Shown in pieces: positions 1 to 8,366 of a stretch of 64,000 nt of DNA. Position 1 is the first letter of the stretch, and each line of letters opens with the position of its first letter. Origin of the DNA: JAWKTT01 sp041398965 (lineage in GTDB: Bacteria; Planctomycetota; Planctomycetia; Planctomycetales; Planctomycetaceae); contig JAWKTT010000012.1 of assembly GCA_041398965.1 (NCBI GenBank), positions 84,634-148,633 of the forward strand, read 5' to 3'. A program made the translations under genes and the position numbers. The notes below the pieces were generated by a model. That model had not been told where the DNA came from and did no database searches. It worked only from the letters and a program-made list of their open reading frames with translations.

Positions 1-684
1 CATAATACTCGCTGCTTCGCGAGCATCTTTTGCCTGTCCCCGGACGATAATTTTTCGGGACATCGGGATGAGATAGACCTTACTATTCGGATAGAGAGCG
101 GCTAGTTTTCGCTCGATCTTTCCGAAGTCGTTGCGTCGTTGATCTTCGAGGTCGGGGTCACGGATGACGGTGACAAGATACATCAGTGGGAGGTCTTGTC
201 CCTCGAACCACATCATCATGTCGGTGGTTCCCAACCCGTTGCCGATGATGGCGAATTCGGTGGGCGAGTATTGGACGATCTCGATCACGCCGGGATCGGT
301 GATGGCAAACCGTCGGACCGGTTGGCGAGTAATCACCAACTGGCTGCGGTGGTGAATGACTTCGAGCTTTTTGTAATCGTCAGGCATCGATTCGATGCGT
401 GAATCGAGCGATCGACCCTCGCGGCGGGTGTGCTGGACTGGCTGGACGGGGGTCATTCGATCGGACATGATCGGGACCGCCATCGGGACTGTCTGCTCCT
501 GGACAGTCGTGGGAAGAGGAGCCGGTGCCCCAAAGCTGGGACCGAAGCCTATTGGCTGAGCCAAGAGGTTGGAGGTCACACTACCGAGAAGGGCTGTCGT
601 GAACAGCGAGGTTGAGAGGAGACGCGTCGTGCGTTTCATTAACCCGAATCGCTGTTGGAAGAATGTGCTGACTTCTTTGAACAT
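1..684 (-). CDS. CpaC/secretin-type pilus assembly protein, N-terminal part (cut by window edge)
   Basis: Read from ATG at 684 down to base 1 with no stop, so 228 N-terminal residues are visible. A second in-frame ATG at 639 starts a cleaner signal peptide (KRTTRLLSTSLFTTALLG, ending near LLAQP). After a low-complexity linker, residues about 105-165 (KLEVIHHRSQLVITRQ, VIEIVQYSPTEFAIIGNG, GTTDMMMWFEG) fit the T2SS/T3SS pilus N-terminal domain of CpaC/RcpA-type secretins, which precedes BON and secretin domains; the last visible residues (KIERKLAALYPNSKV) begin the BON-like part. Family role: outer-membrane channel of a Tad/Flp-type pilus. The secretin core lies outside the window. No pilus partner gene is visible on this side. 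Confidence 0.75.
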   Translation of the reverse strand, partial: MFKEVSTFFQQRFGLMKRTTRLLSTSLFTTALLGSVTSNLLAQPIGFGPSFGAPAPLPTTVQEQTVPMAVPIMSDRMTPVQPVQHTRREGRSLDSRIESMPDDYKKLEVIHHRSQLVITRQPVRRFAITDPGVIEIVQYSPTEFAIIGNGLGTTDMMMWFEGQDLPLMYLVTVIRDPDLEDQRRNDFGKIERKLAALYPNSKVYLIPMSRKIIVRGQAKDAREAASIM

Positions 685-1368
685 CCCAGTTCGCTCCTGC
701 CCCCTCTATGGGGCTTGGAACAGTCAATGACTGTTCGACATCGGGAAAGTGTGAGTTGTGTCGTCCGTGTGAATTTCGGTCTCGAATGCGTCATGATTCG
801 CCGTTTGAGGGCGACCTCTGCCATTCACATCATGTGGCTGAGAGAGGGGTGTCGCGTCAAGACTGTGCCGCGGTGCAACAAGGCGTGAAGTGATTACGTG
901 CCTCAAATCTTGCAAGGTGCAACACCAGACGCCATGTTTGTATCGGATGTGCGCTGTATCACTTTTGATCGTCTCCGGTCGATTCGGTGAGTCTTAACCC
1001 GCATTTGTGGTTGATTGACGACACAACCGGAACAACCGGACCCCCCAGTGCTGTTTAGAATATGGGATGAAAAAACGCCGGAAAGCTGTCGCAGGCGTGT
1101 CACAGTCTCCCTCGTGACCCTTGGGATTGAACGGGGAGAAACCATTTCAATGTCAGATTCTGCGTTACCGTTCTGATGCAGATTGCTGCAACTGTCAGGG
1201 GGACCCCTTCATTGACGGGGACGAATCTCAGGTTCGGGCAGTAGAGGTCGGATGGGTGCGGACCGAAGGGGGAACCGCTAGGATGCCCGCCTGTGGTTCC
1301 GTTGGCAACTTGGTGTGGCCGAGGGGACGCGATAGAGAAACACCACGCTCTTCAACATGGGAGTCGCC
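685..1368. other. divergent intergenic region, nothing recognised
   Basis: 684 bp between the divergent CpaC-like and EamA-like genes. Short open frames exist on both strands but lack family motifs and plausible ribosome-binding sites. Promoters for both genes should lie here; no clear -35/-10 or sigma-54 box was seen. Confidence 0.5.
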
Positions 1369-1950
1369 ATGAACGATCGGACTTTGGGAATACTGTTTGC
1401 TGTTGCCACGGCCATTTTCTGGGGCCTGTATGGTCCGGCACTGGGGAAGGCACGGGGACCAGAGTGGAGTCCGTTCAAGCCGTATGTGTTTATTGGTGTC
1501 GCCTACATGGTTTGGGGAATTGTGGGGGGGGCGGTGGCGATGAAGGTCTTGGGAGACAACTTCTCATTCAGCGGCTCGCAAAGCCCGTCCGCGATTTGGG
1601 GTTTTCTGGCAGGATCGCTCGGGGCCTTTGGAGCGTTGACCTTGACCTATGCCATGTTCAAAGCGAAGAACGCGGGGTTGGTGATGCCGATCGTCTTTGG
1701 GGGAGCCGTCAGCGTGACCGCCATCACTAGCTTAGTGATGCTTCGCGCGGGAAGCAGCCAGCCTGGACATGGGGCGGACCCACGATTGTGGGTTGGGATG
1801 TTGCTCGTTGCCGCGGGGATTGTCCTCGTCGCGATGTACACACCTCATGCCGCTCCGGCCAAGAAGGTGACGACCTCTGCAACGACGTCACCCACGGGAG
1901 ATGGGGCGGGGAATCAACCGGTCGAATCTTCCAGCAGCACGCCTCACTGA
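1369..1950 (+). CDS. EamA/DMT-superfamily-like small membrane protein
   Basis: 193 residues. ATG 1369 is chosen over the in-frame ATG 1357 because GGGAG lies 5 nt before it. About five hydrophobic segments: residues 6-24 (LGILFAVATAIFWGLYGPA), about 40-58, 75-97 (SLGAFGALTLTYAMFKAK), 100-118 (VMPIVFGGAVSVTAITSLV), 133-150. The small-residue-rich helices with an early FWGLYGP and a central TYAMFKAKNAG are typical of EamA-like transporters, but it has half the usual ten helices, so it may act as a dimer or be a single-domain relative. The C-terminal 45 residues are Thr/Ser-rich and probably disordered. The substrate cannot be inferred. Runs convergently with the next gene. Confidence 0.65.
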   Translation: MNDRTLGILFAVATAIFWGLYGPALGKARGPEWSPFKPYVFIGVAYMVWGIVGGAVAMKVLGDNFSFSGSQSPSAIWGFLAGSLGAFGALTLTYAMFKAKNAGLVMPIVFGGAVSVTAITSLVMLRAGSSQPGHGADPRLWVGMLLVAAGIVLVAMYTPHAAPAKKVTTSATTSPTGDGAGNQPVESSSSTPH

Positions 1951-2021
1951 CAGAACCCCATCCTCTCACGCGACCGTTTAGCCGCCGATCTCATCGGCGT
2001 TTGCACGATCAAGCGTTTGCA

Positions 2022-3032
2022 CTATCGCACGACGGCGGCACTCGGGAGGGCGGACGTGCGGGTTGGCTGGGGGTTGTAGGTCTGCTGCTCTGGGGCATTT
2101 AGGTTCGACGCAGCGGATCGCGACTTGATCGTCGACCATTCCGCTGACTCGGTCGCTGGTGGCTGCAAGAAGGCTGGATCCGGAGTGGGACGGTCGATGC
2201 CAGCCGACTGTGGAACGTACGGTTCGCCCGGCAACATAAGCGTGGGGTAGGGGAGTTCAGCCGTCATGGGGACCCCATAAGGGGTTTGCCATGGGGACAT
2301 CGCAGTTGTCGGTGCATAGCCCCAACCGGCAACCTGTGGCCCCCCTTGCTGCCAGCCGATCACTTGAGATCCGACGGTCTGCATGCCGACTGCCTGAGTC
2401 TGCGGAACGTAGGTGACCGTTTGCTCGGGGACGTAGGTTATTTCGGCGACAGGGACCTGTTCCATCGTCTGGACAGCAACATCGCGGTATCGTGTCTGAG
2501 GGACGTACACCGTTTGCGGGACTTGCTTCTGGACCATCTTAGGAACCCAGACTTGCTGGTAGCTTCCTTCATCAACCTGCACGGTTTGATAACTGGTCAC
2601 TGGGACATTTTCGACGTAACCCTGTCGTTGGTGCTGAACACGGGGGACCTGCTTGTATCTAATGATCTGCTTTTGGCGATACTGTGTTTGTACCTGTGGC
2701 TGCATGTAGGTCTGATAGACCGGCTGCTGGACAGGAGCCATGATCGGCTGCGGTGCGAAAACCTGTTGAGGACAGATATTGCAAGGGTCCATCCCCTCCT
2801 GGGTGAACGGCATCTGCATCTGTGGCTGCATGTAGGGCATCTGCTGCGGGATCACCTGGCGGGGGATCACCTGACGCGGAATGACTTGCCGAGGGATGAT
2901 CGTGCGACCCATTCCCATCTGAGGCTGCTGGCAGTTGCAGTTTTCGAACGGAGAGAACTGAGCCGAGACGGTCGACGGGATGCAAAGGCTGAGCGAGAAG
3001 AGTCCTGCTGCGAGCCATTTCTTGGGTGACAT
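2022..3032 (-). CDS. exported Gln-rich repeat protein (planctomycete type), unknown function
   Basis: 336 residues from ATG 3032, chosen because AGGAG lies 6 nt upstream and a clean signal peptide follows (PKKWLAAGLFSLSLCIPS, cleavage after VSAQ). The mature chain is rich in Gln, Pro, Val and Tyr. It has RQVIP pentapeptides in tandem (residues about 45-62), MQPQMQ-type blocks, then irregular repeats of the form VPxTxYxxVxV (VPVTSYQTVQV, VPQTVYVPQTRYRDV, VPEQTVTYVPQTQ). Such VP-Y repeats recur in planctomycete exported proteins of unknown role, probably in the cell envelope. The C-terminal 90 residues are Pro/Thr/Ala-rich without motif. No enzyme motif seen. It lies downstream of the exopolysaccharide operon on the same strand, but 391 bp separate them. 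Confidence 0.7.
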   Translation of the reverse strand: MSPKKWLAAGLFSLSLCIPSTVSAQFSPFENCNCQQPQMGMGRTIIPRQVIPRQVIPRQVIPQQMPYMQPQMQMPFTQEGMDPCNICPQQVFAPQPIMAPVQQPVYQTYMQPQVQTQYRQKQIIRYKQVPRVQHQRQGYVENVPVTSYQTVQVDEGSYQQVWVPKMVQKQVPQTVYVPQTRYRDVAVQTMEQVPVAEITYVPEQTVTYVPQTQAVGMQTVGSQVIGWQQGGPQVAGWGYAPTTAMSPWQTPYGVPMTAELPYPTLMLPGEPYVPQSAGIDRPTPDPAFLQPPATESAEWSTIKSRSAASNLNAPEQQTYNPQPTRTSALPSAAVVR

Positions 3033-3423
3033 CTTACGCTCCTGCCGAAAAACAGACTTCAGTCCTGACGCGGAGTTCGAGCGAAGTGTGAAAGCGGACC
3101 TTCCGCCTTCACGAAATCGAGACTCCTGCGTCTCCCTTCTATCGGCAGAACTGGCGAGATCGCATGAATCGGAATCTTCACCCCAGAGTGATTTCCCGCG
3201 ACTTAGCAACTTGTTGAAGAGCAAAGTTCCGGCCTTCCAGCCTGGCGTGTTGCCGCTTGATGTCTCGGCGAAAAAGCGTACGAGATGCTCTTGCCAGCTT
3301 AGAAATCTGACCCACGGTCACTTCCTGACGGGCTGGCAAGTTATGCAATCACTGATTGCCCCACGCGCCGATTAGGTCGGCTGCTAAACGGCCGCGGCAA
3401 TGCGGGGTGGAGCGACGTGCCCT
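3033..3423. other. intergenic region, nothing recognised
   Basis: 391 bp between the sugar-nucleotide dehydratase gene and the Gln-rich protein, both minus strand. It should hold the promoter of the latter. No repeat, hairpin terminator or coding signal stood out. Confidence 0.45.
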
Positions 3424-5301
3424 TCAGGCTGCCCGGCGGGTGGTTTGGGGGACGGTTTCGGAGGGGTGGTAGCCGGGGACGATGCGGCAGAGTTCGGTGA
3501 CGATTTCTTCGCGGGAACCGTCGGCGAGTTCTTCCAGACGATTTGTCGCTTCACGCATATAGAGCATAGGTTTCGGTGCCGAGGCTGTCACCATGATCTT
3601 CGCATGAGACGTCGGCCGGTGCTCTTCATCTTCTCCTTGCAGTTCTTCGTAGAGCTTCTCGCCGGGTCGCAAACCACAGAAGGTGATGTCGATGTCTTCG
3701 TAGGGCTTCAGTCCGCAGAGACGGATCATGTCGGTGGCGAGGTCAACGATTTTTACTGGTTCGCCCATGTCGAGGACGAAGATTTCGCCCCCCTGACCCA
3801 TGGCACCGGCTTGGATGACTAATTGTGAGGCTTCAGGGATCGTCATGAAGTAGCGGTTGATCTCGGGATGTGTCACCGTGACCGGTCCCCCCTTGGCGAT
3901 CTGCTCGCGGAAGGTCGGGACGACACTCCCCGCCGAGTCGAGGACGTTGCCAAACCGGACGGTAACGAAGCGACAATTCGACTGCTGGGCGATCGACTGA
4001 ACGTAGAGTTCGGCGACGCGTTTGCAGGTTCCCATGATGTTCGTCGGGTTGACCGCTTTGTCGGTCGAGATCATCACAAAGGCAGAGATGCTGTGCTCAT
4101 GTGCGAGGTCCACGAGGGTCCGCGTGGCGAGCGGGATGTTCTTGATCGCCTCTCCCGGATTGGCTTCCATGAGCGGAACGTGCTTGTAAGCCGCGGCATG
4201 AAACACGATGTCGGGCTGATATTTGTTGAAGACCTGTTCCATGCGGGCCGGGTCGGTGATGTCGCCGATGACAACTTCGATGTTCGCATGAGGAAAGGTG
4301 GCACGGAGTTCGCGTTCTCGATCGAACTGCCCGTTCTCCCAACGATCCAGCATGACGAGGGTTTTGGGTGAAAAGGTCAGCAACTGTCGACAGATTTCGG
4401 AGCCAATGCTGCCGGCACTTCCGGTGACCATGAGCACACGGTTATCGATCCAACGATGGAGTTCCGGGAGGTCGAGTTGAACGGGATCGCGGTTGAGAAG
4501 GTCTTCGACCGAGACAGTTCGTGGTTCGAGCCGGACGTCTCCCTGAAGAAGCTGTTCAAAGCTTGGAAGCACTTTGACATTGACGTTTTCCTCGCGACCC
4601 GCGTCGACGAGTCGTCGGACTTCGCGTCCGGGGAGGTCACCGGCGGTGATGAGGACTTCCCTCGCACCATAGCGAGCCGCAAGTTGACAAGTGTCGGCGA
4701 CCATTCCGAGCACCGGGACCCCTTCGATGTGCATTCCACGGACCTGTCGGTCATCGCTGGTGAAACCGACGACGTGGTAGTTTAACTCAGGGCTGCGTCG
4801 AATGGCGCGAAGGAGTGTTTCTCCAGAGTGACTTGCCCCAGCGATCAAGACGGGGACACTTCGCCCATTTCCCAGTGACCAAGCGGTCCGTTCCTGATAG
4901 GCGCGCAAGAGTGACCGTGTGCCCCCGATGGTCAGAATGGTCATGCCGATGTCGAGCAGCAGGACGCTGCGAGGGGTCGCAACGTTTGGGAACAGCACGT
5001 ACTCCGCGACGATGATCCCCAAGGCACTCCCGAGGGCCGCTTTCCCGAGCAGCAACAGGTCGTGGAAAGTCACCGGACGAACCCAGCTGTAAAAGATGCG
5101 AAAGTAGTAGAAGGCGACCAGCTTGGCGACGACCACGACCGGAACCACCTGCGCCCACTGCCAATACCGCGTTTCGTTGACGACGCCATCGAAACGGAGA
5201 AAGAACGCCAAGTAGTAAAGCGCACTGAACAACGGGATCTGAGCCAACAGGCTTGTCAGTCTGCCAACCTTAGCCGAGCGAAGTTTCAGGAGGGAAGTCA
5301 T
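3424..5301 (-). CDS. membrane-anchored UDP-sugar 4,6-dehydratase/epimerase (CapD/WbpM/FlaA1 family)
   Basis: 625 residues from ATG 5301, the normal length for this family; the open frame extends upstream but through low-complexity sequence. Four hydrophobic helices occupy about residues 17-125. A first Rossmann-like region follows (VPVLIAGASHSGETLLRAI, about 150-170). The catalytic NAD-binding domain has TGSAGSIGSE (293-302), FHAAAYKHVPLME (367-379) and STDKAVNPTN (412-421). The active site has Met-x-x-x-Lys (M423, K427) in place of the usual Tyr-x-x-x-Lys, as is known for WbpM/FlaA1/CapD dehydratases. Likely role: making UDP-4-keto-6-deoxy sugars at the inner membrane for the polysaccharide exported by the upstream genes. 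Last gene of the wza-wzc-wzy-capD order, 193 bp after wzy. Confidence 0.9.
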   Translation of the reverse strand: MTSLLKLRSAKVGRLTSLLAQIPLFSALYYLAFFLRFDGVVNETRYWQWAQVVPVVVVAKLVAFYYFRIFYSWVRPVTFHDLLLLGKAALGSALGIIVAEYVLFPNVATPRSVLLLDIGMTILTIGGTRSLLRAYQERTAWSLGNGRSVPVLIAGASHSGETLLRAIRRSPELNYHVVGFTSDDRQVRGMHIEGVPVLGMVADTCQLAARYGAREVLITAGDLPGREVRRLVDAGREENVNVKVLPSFEQLLQGDVRLEPRTVSVEDLLNRDPVQLDLPELHRWIDNRVLMVTGSAGSIGSEICRQLLTFSPKTLVMLDRWENGQFDRERELRATFPHANIEVVIGDITDPARMEQVFNKYQPDIVFHAAAYKHVPLMEANPGEAIKNIPLATRTLVDLAHEHSISAFVMISTDKAVNPTNIMGTCKRVAELYVQSIAQQSNCRFVTVRFGNVLDSAGSVVPTFREQIAKGGPVTVTHPEINRYFMTIPEASQLVIQAGAMGQGGEIFVLDMGEPVKIVDLATDMIRLCGLKPYEDIDITFCGLRPGEKLYEELQGEDEEHRPTSHAKIMVTASAPKPMLYMREATNRLEELADGSREEIVTELCRIVPGYHPSETVPQTTRRAA

Positions 5302-5396
5302 GTTTGTCGTCCGTGACGTATGTAATAAGTCGGCACGACCGTCGATCCTGACGGTCGTTGACACCAGAATCCAGCGGGACGGAACCTGGTGGCGAG

Positions 5397-5486
5397 CAAG
5401 TTGAGAGTTGAGAGATGACAGCAGAGAAGGAGAGAGAGACTGAGAGATCGTTGAGACTGAGAGAAAGTTGAGAGATCGTTGAGGGG
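5397..5486 (-). repeat. CT-rich (on minus strand) short direct repeats in the leader of the dehydratase gene
   Basis: On the plus strand the stretch is almost pure purine with a T every few bases; the 15-mer TGAGAGATCGTTGAG occurs twice, and shorter TTGAGAG units occur in addition. In the minus-strand transcript this would be a pyrimidine-rich unstructured segment between wzy and the capD-type start. Possible replication slippage or protein-binding tract; function unknown. Confidence 0.6.
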
Positions 5487-5494
5487 GAAGGCTG

Positions 5495-8245
5495 TTATTG
5501 GTGCCGTGGTTCGGGGAGGTTGGCAATGGGGGTGGGTGAGTGCGATGTCGAAGGTTGTCGAATTGCTTGACGTTTGGCTCGTGTCATCAGCGCGTCTAAC
5601 TGGGTGTCGTGAGGGCGACGATAGAGGCACCATTGAAACTGTTCAGCCGCGTTCTCGTACTGTTCCTGACGCAGGAACTCGTGGCCATAAGCACGGCGAT
5701 ACTGAAAGTTTTGTGGATCGGTTTCGACCGCCTGTTGGATGGCAGCAAGACTGCGAGTGTCGTCGTCGCGAAGTCGGTAGACTGCGTAGATTTCGTTCCA
5801 AAGGGCGGCAGCATCGGTTCCGGTGAGTGTCGCGGCTTCACGTTCGAGAAGTTGTGCATAAGGGGCACTCATGGCCAACGCCTGATCGTTGCGGCCGAGC
5901 TTTTGATAGGCTCGGAAGATCTTCCGGGCGGCCGTGGCATCGGGACGAAACTCCATCCAGAGAAACTTCGCCGGGAACTTTGGAGTCAACAGTTGGACGA
6001 GGCGATCCTGATGCTCTGGATCGGAATGGAAGGCTTTTCGCCAGTATTCGAGCGCGAGATCCCGGTCTCCCTTTTGAACAGCATTTGTCCCGGCGGCCAG
6101 CAGAACCGCGCCTCGATAGGGGCGAACCTGCATCGCTTGCGAGATGAGTTGATCGTTGCTGAGGTGGTCGTTCTTGAAAAAGTCGAGTTCCGTCAGATAG
6201 ACATACCCTTCACCCTGAAACGCACAATGACGCAGTGCCTGGTTAATATGGTGGTTTGCCAACTTGAGGTTTTCGAGATTCTCTCCTACCGCTGCCTGGA
6301 GCCACGCATCACGTTTCTCGGCATTCTCGAACTGTGAAATGGAGACGACTTCTCGCACCTGATCGATTGGCATCGGGTTGTCGGATGCCAACTGCATGAT
6401 GTCAAACCGCTGCAGGTAGATGGCCGAGATCGTCAGATGGGCCCGTGCATGTCCGGGGTCTTGTCGGAGTGTTTCTTGCAGGAGTTTCAGTTGTTCGTCG
6501 TTGGTTTCGATCAGATGTGCCGTGTCGGGATTAAGTTTGATTTCACCAGAGAGTGCCAGGTAACTATCCCACTCGACGCCGCCATTCGCGACACCAACAC
6601 TTTGCGGGACAAACAACACTCCGAGTCCGACAATGCCAGCCAAGGCTCCCCCCCAGAGCAGTCGCCCAGCCCCAGTGGGGACAAGTGAACGTCTGGCAGG
6701 TGCGGCGGAGGCTTCGGTGGAAGTCGTAGCGATTTGGCTGAGTCGACAGGCACACGCTCCAAGGAGGATCGTCAAGGTCATGCACGTCGGGAGGAACCAG
6801 ACGAAATCCCAGATCGACTGTGTCAGATTGGCGGCCAGTCCTGCGATGACTGCGCCGGCACAAGCTGCGGTTCGTCGTGAGGTGGCGCGAGTCAGGGCGC
6901 GATAGCACCATGTGCCAGCGGTCCCGATGGTCAGCAACAGCAGGCCCGCCCCCAGCATCCCGTATTCGAGTAGAATCTGAAGGTAGCCACTCTCGGCATG
7001 GGAAAACTCTGTGGGTGAGTAGTGCGAGAAGAAGGTCGGATACACCTCGCGATGCGTCCCCCCCCCTGTGCCGAAGATCGGGAAGTGACGCACACCAACG
7101 AGGTCGGCTTCCCACAACTTACGTCGTGAGGCGTTGCCGTCGAGGTCTTCGAGCGATCCGGCTCCGAGAGTCGCCAATTGTTTTGAGAGCGCGTCCTGAC
7201 CGAAAATAATGAGCGAGAGACCGACGAGTAGTCCAACTCCCCCCAGTACCAAGATTGTTTTGCGTTCAAGAACTTGACGCTGTGCATAGATCGCAACGCA
7301 CACGACCATCGTGACGAACAAGGCGATGACACCTCCTCGAGAGAAGGTCAGTAAGCCGGCAAACATCACGATGGCGATTCCCAACGCGAGCACGAATCGA
7401 AGGCGATCGGTCTGCGACGATCCACCGCTGTGGGACGCTCTTGCGGATCGGAGTGAGTGAGTTCGAGAGGACGAACGGCTGGAGTGTCTGGACGTTTCGC
7501 TTCGACTCGAAGCCCCGACAGAGGAGGCCCGGGCAAGCCACCAGAGAAGTGGTCCCAGTCCGAGGGCGAGGTAGTGACCGAAATGGTTCTCGTTCGCGAA
7601 GACTCCCTTGGCCGCACGAAAGGTGTCGCGGGTGGGATGCTGATAGACCCAGAGAAACTTGCCGTTCCCTGCGAGAAGCTGCACGATCGCCAGCACGGCC
7701 ATGGCGACGACGGCACATGCCATCCAGCGGAGCAACTGTTCAATGTCATCGAGATCATTGAGCCGTTGCATCACGACCACAAATAGCAGGACATGCGAGA
7801 TATAGACCGAAAGGGCCGCCCAAGTGGCGTCGGGCATCAATGAGAGTGTTGACCAACTTCCCCAGGGAGACTCGGCTCCCTCGGGAAACCAAAGGGGCAG
7901 GAATCGCGAAATCGCAGGGGAGAGCTTGGCGAGCCATTCGACCGAAAGCGGGATGATCTGGATCACGACCACTGCCAGCCCGAGAGCCATCAGCAGTTCG
8001 ATCCCCGACTTTCGCCATGTTGGATTGGCCGACAACATCCGCGCTGCACAAGTGCAGGCAGCAGTCCAGAGGACGCAGGCCATATAGACCAGTTCGCCCA
8101 TTGGGTGACGCCCCCCCATGAACATCGGGGCAACGGCAAGAACGGCCATCAGGCCGAAGTCGACACCGCGAAGCGCGATCACCTCCGCACCCGAAGGACG
8201 GGGCGAAGCCAGAGAATGGGCAGAGAGATCAGTGCCAGTCATCAT
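5495..8245 (-). CDS. O-antigen ligase/Wzy-like membrane protein with C-terminal TPR region
   Basis: 916 residues. The first ~520 are a polytopic membrane region with about 12 helices. The family signature is GVFANENHFGHYLALGLG (near 215), FSRGGVIALF (near 300), and the long periplasmic loop with GTGGGTHREVYPTF and FSHAESGYLQILLEYGMLG (about 390-430), typical of the Wzy_C/O-antigen ligase fold. A Ser/Arg-rich cytoplasmic insert lies near 245-275. The last ~350 residues are helical with TPR-like units (RAHLTISAIYLQRF, DLALEYWRKAFHSDPEHQ, RRAYGHEFLRQEQYENA), the expected periplasmic extension. Likely polymerises or ligates lipid-linked repeat units between Wzc and CapD. Start ATG 8245 or the adjacent ATG 8242; no strong Shine-Dalgarno. 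Confidence 0.85.
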   Translation of the reverse strand: MMTGTDLSAHSLASPRPSGAEVIALRGVDFGLMAVLAVAPMFMGGRHPMGELVYMACVLWTAACTCAARMLSANPTWRKSGIELLMALGLAVVVIQIIPLSVEWLAKLSPAISRFLPLWFPEGAESPWGSWSTLSLMPDATWAALSVYISHVLLFVVVMQRLNDLDDIEQLLRWMACAVVAMAVLAIVQLLAGNGKFLWVYQHPTRDTFRAAKGVFANENHFGHYLALGLGPLLWWLARASSVGASSRSETSRHSSRSSSRTHSLRSARASHSGGSSQTDRLRFVLALGIAIVMFAGLLTFSRGGVIALFVTMVVCVAIYAQRQVLERKTILVLGGVGLLVGLSLIIFGQDALSKQLATLGAGSLEDLDGNASRRKLWEADLVGVRHFPIFGTGGGTHREVYPTFFSHYSPTEFSHAESGYLQILLEYGMLGAGLLLLTIGTAGTWCYRALTRATSRRTAACAGAVIAGLAANLTQSIWDFVWFLPTCMTLTILLGACACRLSQIATTSTEASAAPARRSLVPTGAGRLLWGGALAGIVGLGVLFVPQSVGVANGGVEWDSYLALSGEIKLNPDTAHLIETNDEQLKLLQETLRQDPGHARAHLTISAIYLQRFDIMQLASDNPMPIDQVREVVSISQFENAEKRDAWLQAAVGENLENLKLANHHINQALRHCAFQGEGYVYLTELDFFKNDHLSNDQLISQAMQVRPYRGAVLLAAGTNAVQKGDRDLALEYWRKAFHSDPEHQDRLVQLLTPKFPAKFLWMEFRPDATAARKIFRAYQKLGRNDQALAMSAPYAQLLEREAATLTGTDAAALWNEIYAVYRLRDDDTRSLAAIQQAVETDPQNFQYRRAYGHEFLRQEQYENAAEQFQWCLYRRPHDTQLDALMTRAKRQAIRQPSTSHSPTPIANLPEPRHQ

Positions 8246-8366
8246 GAGTTTGAAGTCTTAGGGATGGGTCGCGTATGAACACGGGGTGGGTGGGGCGGTG
8301 AGGGGAAGGTTTAAGGTCTGTCTCGTGTTAGTGAATGGCTGGTTCAGATGCGTGGCCAGTCTCGAA

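Noticed and set aside
2286..3029. Long plus-strand open frame (about 247 codons) rich in His, Leu and Arg
   Set aside because: It is the antisense shadow of the Gln-rich repeat protein, which has a signal peptide and a good ribosome-binding site on the other strand.
5609..6337. 242-codon plus-strand frame opposite the Wzy-like gene
   Set aside because: Antisense shadow; no motif, while the minus strand encodes TPR units in frame.
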